From contig DEKU01000007.1 of the NCBI GenBank assembly GCA_002354035.1, forward strand, positions 5,512 through 32,874: a DNA stretch of 27,363 nt. Reading direction: 5' to 3'. The notes beneath the pieces are model-generated. The model did not search any database. It worked only from the letters and a program-made list of their open reading frames with translations, and was not told the DNA's origin. The position numbers were made by a program, and so were the translations under genes. The number at the start of each line of letters is the position of its first letter. Position 1 is the stretch's first letter. Shown one piece after another: positions 24,446 to 27,363 of the stretch. The stretch comes from Bacteroidales bacterium UBA2714. Its GTDB lineage: Bacteria > Bacteroidota > Bacteroidia > Bacteroidales > P3.

Positions 24446-25939
24446 TTGGCTATCGGCATGACCACCTCGGTTTTCGCCACCAACCTGTTGTGGGTACTCC
24501 TGTTGGCCAACTGGGTGATTGAGGGACAATGGAAGGAGAAATGGGAAGCCATGAAGCATCGTCCGTTGCTTCATGCATTCCTGCTCATGGCCGCAGTGCA
24601 CATCGTCTGGCTCTTGGGCACGGAGAACATCAGCTACGGCCTGTTCGACATGCAGAAAAAACTCCCCCTCCTGGCCATCCCCCTGGTGGTGCTCAGCTCC
24701 AAACCGTTGCAGAGCAAGGAACTGCTGCCCGTGGCCGCAGCCTACTGCCTCACAGTGCTCACCATGACGTTTGTAGGGCTGGTGCGCTATCTGTCCATCC
24801 CCGACCTGCCCTACCGCAACCTTGTGCCACACATCTCACACATCCGTTTCGGACTGAACATCTGCCTCACCCTTTGCATCATCATCCAATGCATGTTCCA
24901 CCTCCGCGGCTGGTGGGCGCGCCTTGGCGGGATAGTCATAGTGGTGTGGCTGCTGCTCTTTTTGATGATGCTGCGGGCCTACACCTCCTACATCATTTTG
25001 ATAGTGACGGCGGTGGTGATACTGGCCGCCTATGGCCGACGGCTGCCCCGGAGGATGTTCCGAGCCACGGCTGCAACCGTGGCGCTAATCCTGCTGTCCG
25101 CGGCTGGGCTGACCGGCTACTACCTCTACGACTACTATCACCTGCGCCCGCTTTCAACCCAACCCCTTCGGCCCTGCACCGCCAACGGCAACCCCTACAT
25201 GCACCGGCAGGACGGCTTGATTGAAAACGGCAACTATGTGCACCAGTACGTGTGCGAACCGGAGCTTCGCCAGCAATGGGAAAAGGTGAGCTCCTATCCC
25301 TTCGACTCGGTCACCGCCACAGGATATACCGTCTACCCCGCCCTGCTGCGCTACCTCGGAGCCATGGGCCTCACCAAAGACAGCGCCGGCATGACCCACC
25401 TCCAGCCCACCGACATCCAGGCCATCGAGAAAGGCATTGCCAACCCCGTATACCTCCAGCACGGCCCGCGCAAAATGTTCTACGTACTCTTTTACGAATT
25501 CGAGAACTTCCGCTGTTTCCGCAACGTCAACAACTTCTCGCTCCTGCAACGCATCGAGCTGTGGCGCAATGCCTGGCAGGTGTTCCTGAGCCATCCCCTG
25601 CTGGGGGTTGGCACCGGCGACGTGGTGGACCAATGCCGACTGCGGCTCGAAGCCAACCAGTCGCCCCTGGCCCAAAGCGGAATGCACACCCACAACCAAT
25701 ACCTCAATTTCCTGCTGGCCTTCGGGCTGGTGGGATTCCTGGCCATCGTCCTGGCGTTCCTCCTGGCCACCGTCAGGGAAAAACTGTGCCGCAACGCCCT
25801 CTTCACCGCTTTCCTCTGCATCCTGCTCATATCATGCATCAGCGAAGACACACTCGAAACCCTGGCCGGGATAGTCTTCGCCGCTCTTGGATCCACACTC
25901 ATAGCCCCCACAACACAATGTACCAATACCACACCTTAG
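24446..25939 (+). CDS. O-antigen ligase/polymerase-like (Wzy_C) membrane protein, start uncertain
   Basis: This polytopic protein of about 497 residues has some ten to twelve helices and resembles the O-antigen ligase/polymerase family. The large periplasmic loop (about 230-385) is followed by the family mark RIELWRNAWQVFLSHPLLGVGTGD, cut as SLLQRIELWRNAWQVFLSHP and LLGVGTGDVV, and by MHTHNQYLNFLLAFGLVGF, where a His-rich ligase motif is expected. It would join or polymerise envelope glycans on lipid carriers. The listed start is a TTG; the ATG at 24458 is the first ordinary codon. Codons further upstream in the same frame (RAIRALVHRILYVTLLTG) read like a natural first helix but contain no ATG, GTG or TTG. 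It overlaps the M16 gene by 22 bases. Confidence 0.8.
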   Translation: MAIGMTTSVFATNLLWVLLLANWVIEGQWKEKWEAMKHRPLLHAFLLMAAVHIVWLLGTENISYGLFDMQKKLPLLAIPLVVLSSKPLQSKELLPVAAAYCLTVLTMTFVGLVRYLSIPDLPYRNLVPHISHIRFGLNICLTLCIIIQCMFHLRGWWARLGGIVIVVWLLLFLMMLRAYTSYIILIVTAVVILAAYGRRLPRRMFRATAATVALILLSAAGLTGYYLYDYYHLRPLSTQPLRPCTANGNPYMHRQDGLIENGNYVHQYVCEPELRQQWEKVSSYPFDSVTATGYTVYPALLRYLGAMGLTKDSAGMTHLQPTDIQAIEKGIANPVYLQHGPRKMFYVLFYEFENFRCFRNVNNFSLLQRIELWRNAWQVFLSHPLLGVGTGDVVDQCRLRLEANQSPLAQSGMHTHNQYLNFLLAFGLVGFLAIVLAFLLATVREKLCRNALFTAFLCILLISCISEDTLETLAGIVFAALGSTLIAPTTQCTNTTP

Positions 25940-27150
25940 ACAACGGCATTCGCATCATATTCCGCCACACCCACTCCATCGTCACCCACGCTGGAGTCTA
26001 TATCAACGTCGGCTCCCGCCACGAGCAGGGCGCCGAAGAAGGCATAGCCCACTTCATTGAACACTCCATCTTCAAAGGCACCGAGCACCGCCGCTCCTAC
26101 CACATCCGCAACCGCATCGACGGCGTGGGCGGCGAACTGGACGCCTTCACCACCAAGGAAGAGACCTGCGTCTACGCCTCCGCCCTCTCCGCACACCTGG
26201 AACGCTGCCTCGAACTCTTTGCCGATATACTTTTCCACTCCACCTTCCCCGACCGCGAAATCGAGAAAGAGAAAGACGTCGTGATAGAAGAAATCAACCT
26301 CTACCGCGACAGCCCCTCCGAGCTTATCTTCGACGAGTTCGAGGAACGCTACTTCGGAACCCACCCTCTTGCCCACAACATACTTGGGTCAAAGAAAAAC
26401 GTGCGCCACTTCACCCCCGCCATGCTCAAGCAATTCATGGCCTCGCACTACACCCCCGACCGCATGGTGATCAGCGTGGTGGGCGACGTGGAGTTCCGGC
26501 GGCTTGTCCACCTCTGCGAGAAATACTTTGCCTTCGGCAGCCCGTCCGCCACACCGCCCTCCCCCATCGCCACCCCCGCCGCCATCGCTCCCCAGGCATC
26601 ACCCTCCCGCACCACCGTGCACAAACACACCCACCAAGTGCATCTGCTTGTGGGCGGGGCAGCCCCCACCCTCTACGACAGCTCAAAGACCGCCTTCACC
26701 CTGCTCAACAACATCATAGGAGGTCCCGCCATGAACTCTCGCCTCAACGTGGCCGTGCGCGAGCGCGAAGGCTTCTGCTACTCCATCGAGTCACAGTATG
26801 TCCCCTTCACCGACGCCGGACTCTTCTACATCTATGCCGGCGTGGACAACGATGCCGCCGACCGCAGCACCGAACTAATCCTCAACGAGCTGCGCGCCCT
26901 GCGCGACCATCCCCTCACCGCCCAACACCTCAAAGCCGCCCAAACACAGCTCATCGGCCAGATGGCCATCACCAACGACTCCGGCCTCAACGAGATGCAG
27001 AGCATCGGCAAAGCATGTCTCAACTTCGGCCATGCCGACACTCTCGACGAAATGAACCGCGACATCCTGGCCCTCACCCCTGCTGACCTTCAGGAAGTCG
27101 CCAATACATTCCTCACCGAAGCGAACCTCAGCTACCTCTACTACGTGTAG
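25918..27150 (+). CDS. M16 family zinc metallopeptidase (processing-peptidase type)
   Basis: The 410-residue protein is a single-chain M16B peptidase, likely cytoplasmic as no signal peptide is visible. The inverted zinc site HFIEH (45-49) is present, with Glu125 as the expected third ligand 76 residues later in VVIEEINLY. The second half has GGPAMNSRLNVAVREREGFCYSIES, cut as GGPAMNSRLNVAVREREGFC, at about 264-283, the family's substrate-side Arg/Tyr element. A proline/alanine-rich linker (about 200-235) joins the two halves. It cleaves peptides; the natural substrate is unknown. The ATG at 25918 overlaps the preceding membrane-protein gene by 22 bases. The longer frame from 25252 is an out-of-frame extension through that gene and is not real. 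Confidence 0.93.
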   Translation: MYQYHTLDNGIRIIFRHTHSIVTHAGVYINVGSRHEQGAEEGIAHFIEHSIFKGTEHRRSYHIRNRIDGVGGELDAFTTKEETCVYASALSAHLERCLELFADILFHSTFPDREIEKEKDVVIEEINLYRDSPSELIFDEFEERYFGTHPLAHNILGSKKNVRHFTPAMLKQFMASHYTPDRMVISVVGDVEFRRLVHLCEKYFAFGSPSATPPSPIATPAAIAPQASPSRTTVHKHTHQVHLLVGGAAPTLYDSSKTAFTLLNNIIGGPAMNSRLNVAVREREGFCYSIESQYVPFTDAGLFYIYAGVDNDAADRSTELILNELRALRDHPLTAQHLKAAQTQLIGQMAITNDSGLNEMQSIGKACLNFGHADTLDEMNRDILALTPADLQEVANTFLTEANLSYLYYV

Positions 27151-27363
27151 CAGCCCCCTGACTTTTGCCCCTCAGAGGCACGACTATGGAGCTCACCCAC
27201 GCATAGCGTGCAGTCAAGCAGCTGCGTCCCAAAGGGTTGCCACCTTGAAACGTGGCTCATCGTAAGAGCCCGCAGGCTTCCCTACGCCTTACACACCAAA
27301 CCGTTGCGCCCTCGGCATTCGCCGCGGCGCCGCCATCCGCGCTGTCTTGCGCTGAAAAAGGTT
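27151..27363. other. Hairpin-dense non-coding tail, candidate structured RNA
   Basis: No convincing reading frame lies beyond the M16 gene. The sequence is full of short inverted repeats: GCACG-A-CTATG (27178-27188) with CATAGCGTGC (27202-27211), GCCAC/GTGGC (27239-27243 and 27252-27256), GGCTC/GAGCC (27254-27258 and 27266-27270, mutually exclusive with the previous one), and CGGC-ATTC-GCCG (27313-27324). It could be part of a structured RNA, but the strand is unclear and the window ends inside it. I tested tmRNA and RNase P RNA marks and did not find them. Confidence 0.3.

Noticed and set aside
27141..27260. A 39-codon minus-strand frame (start SHVSRWQPFGTQLL) in the structured tail
   Set aside because: It overlaps the end of the M16 gene and has no promoter or ribosome site I can defend. 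Its codons may be constrained by RNA folding instead. I have no firm family match.
27178..27363. Possible RNase P RNA or tmRNA
   Set aside because: A short GTAAGAGC stretch recalls RNase P RNA, but the universal GAGGAAAGTCCGGGC block is absent on both strands. The tmRNA tag frame and tRNA-like ends are also absent.

Overview
The window looks like chromosomal DNA from a fairly GC-rich member of the Bacteroidales (Bacteroidota). The evidence is convergent. Several promoters fit the phylum's TTG-N18/19-TAnnTTTG pattern, upstream of the tRNA, the first outer-membrane protein gene and the ypfJ-type gene. Shine-Dalgarno sequences are weak or absent. The protein families are typical of the group: an OprO/P-type porin, a DUF3667 protein, a lipoprotein GH2 beta-mannosidase, a 410-residue M16 peptidase and a 2[4Fe-4S] ferredoxin. 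I cannot name the genus. I see no phage, integrase, insertion sequence or CRISPR array; the region reads as core genome with some accessory genes.

Layout. (1) 1-6299, minus strand: the 5' part of a tRNA (probably Asn), an ADP-dependent NAD(P)HX dehydratase, a beta-barrel protein with an odd N-terminal domain, a ypfJ-type zinc peptidase, a beta-mannosidase that seems to lack two beta-sandwich domains, and a DUF486 membrane protein. (2) 6335-8577: cinA (minus) and nadC (plus) diverge from a 98-base intergenic region that holds both promoters and an 11-base direct repeat. With the NAD(P)HX dehydratase this makes three NAD-metabolism genes in 8.5 kb. (3) 7708-11796, plus strand: nadC, a YihY/BrkB membrane protein, an RlmL-type rRNA methyltransferase and queG, tightly packed and probably one transcript. 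It converges on (4) 11784-14215, minus strand: a B12-binding-type radical SAM protein overlapping (ATGA) an unknown two-helix membrane protein. (5) 14343-15158, plus strand: a secreted TPR-like protein. (6) 15414-16423, minus strand: a hexapeptide acyltransferase and a small ferredoxin missed by length-limited ORF calling, with a terminator between them. (7) 16626-20055, minus strand: porin, Gate-domain transporter, DUF3667 protein, then the decayed start of a second DUF3667 copy. (8) 20431-27150, plus strand: a CPA2 cation/proton antiporter with two TrkA-C domains, a CtpA-type protease, an O-antigen-ligase-like membrane protein with an unclear start codon, and an M16 peptidase. The last 213 bases are non-coding and rich in hairpins.

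The most interesting points are the decayed tandem DUF3667 copy, the domain-stripped beta-mannosidase, the direct repeat in the cinA/nadC divergent promoter, the radical SAM/membrane-protein pair of unknown function, the missing start codon of the O-antigen-ligase-like gene, and the structured tail. No wholly new multi-gene system is evident. The radical SAM pair and the porin/Gate/DUF3667 operon are the best candidates for undescribed function.
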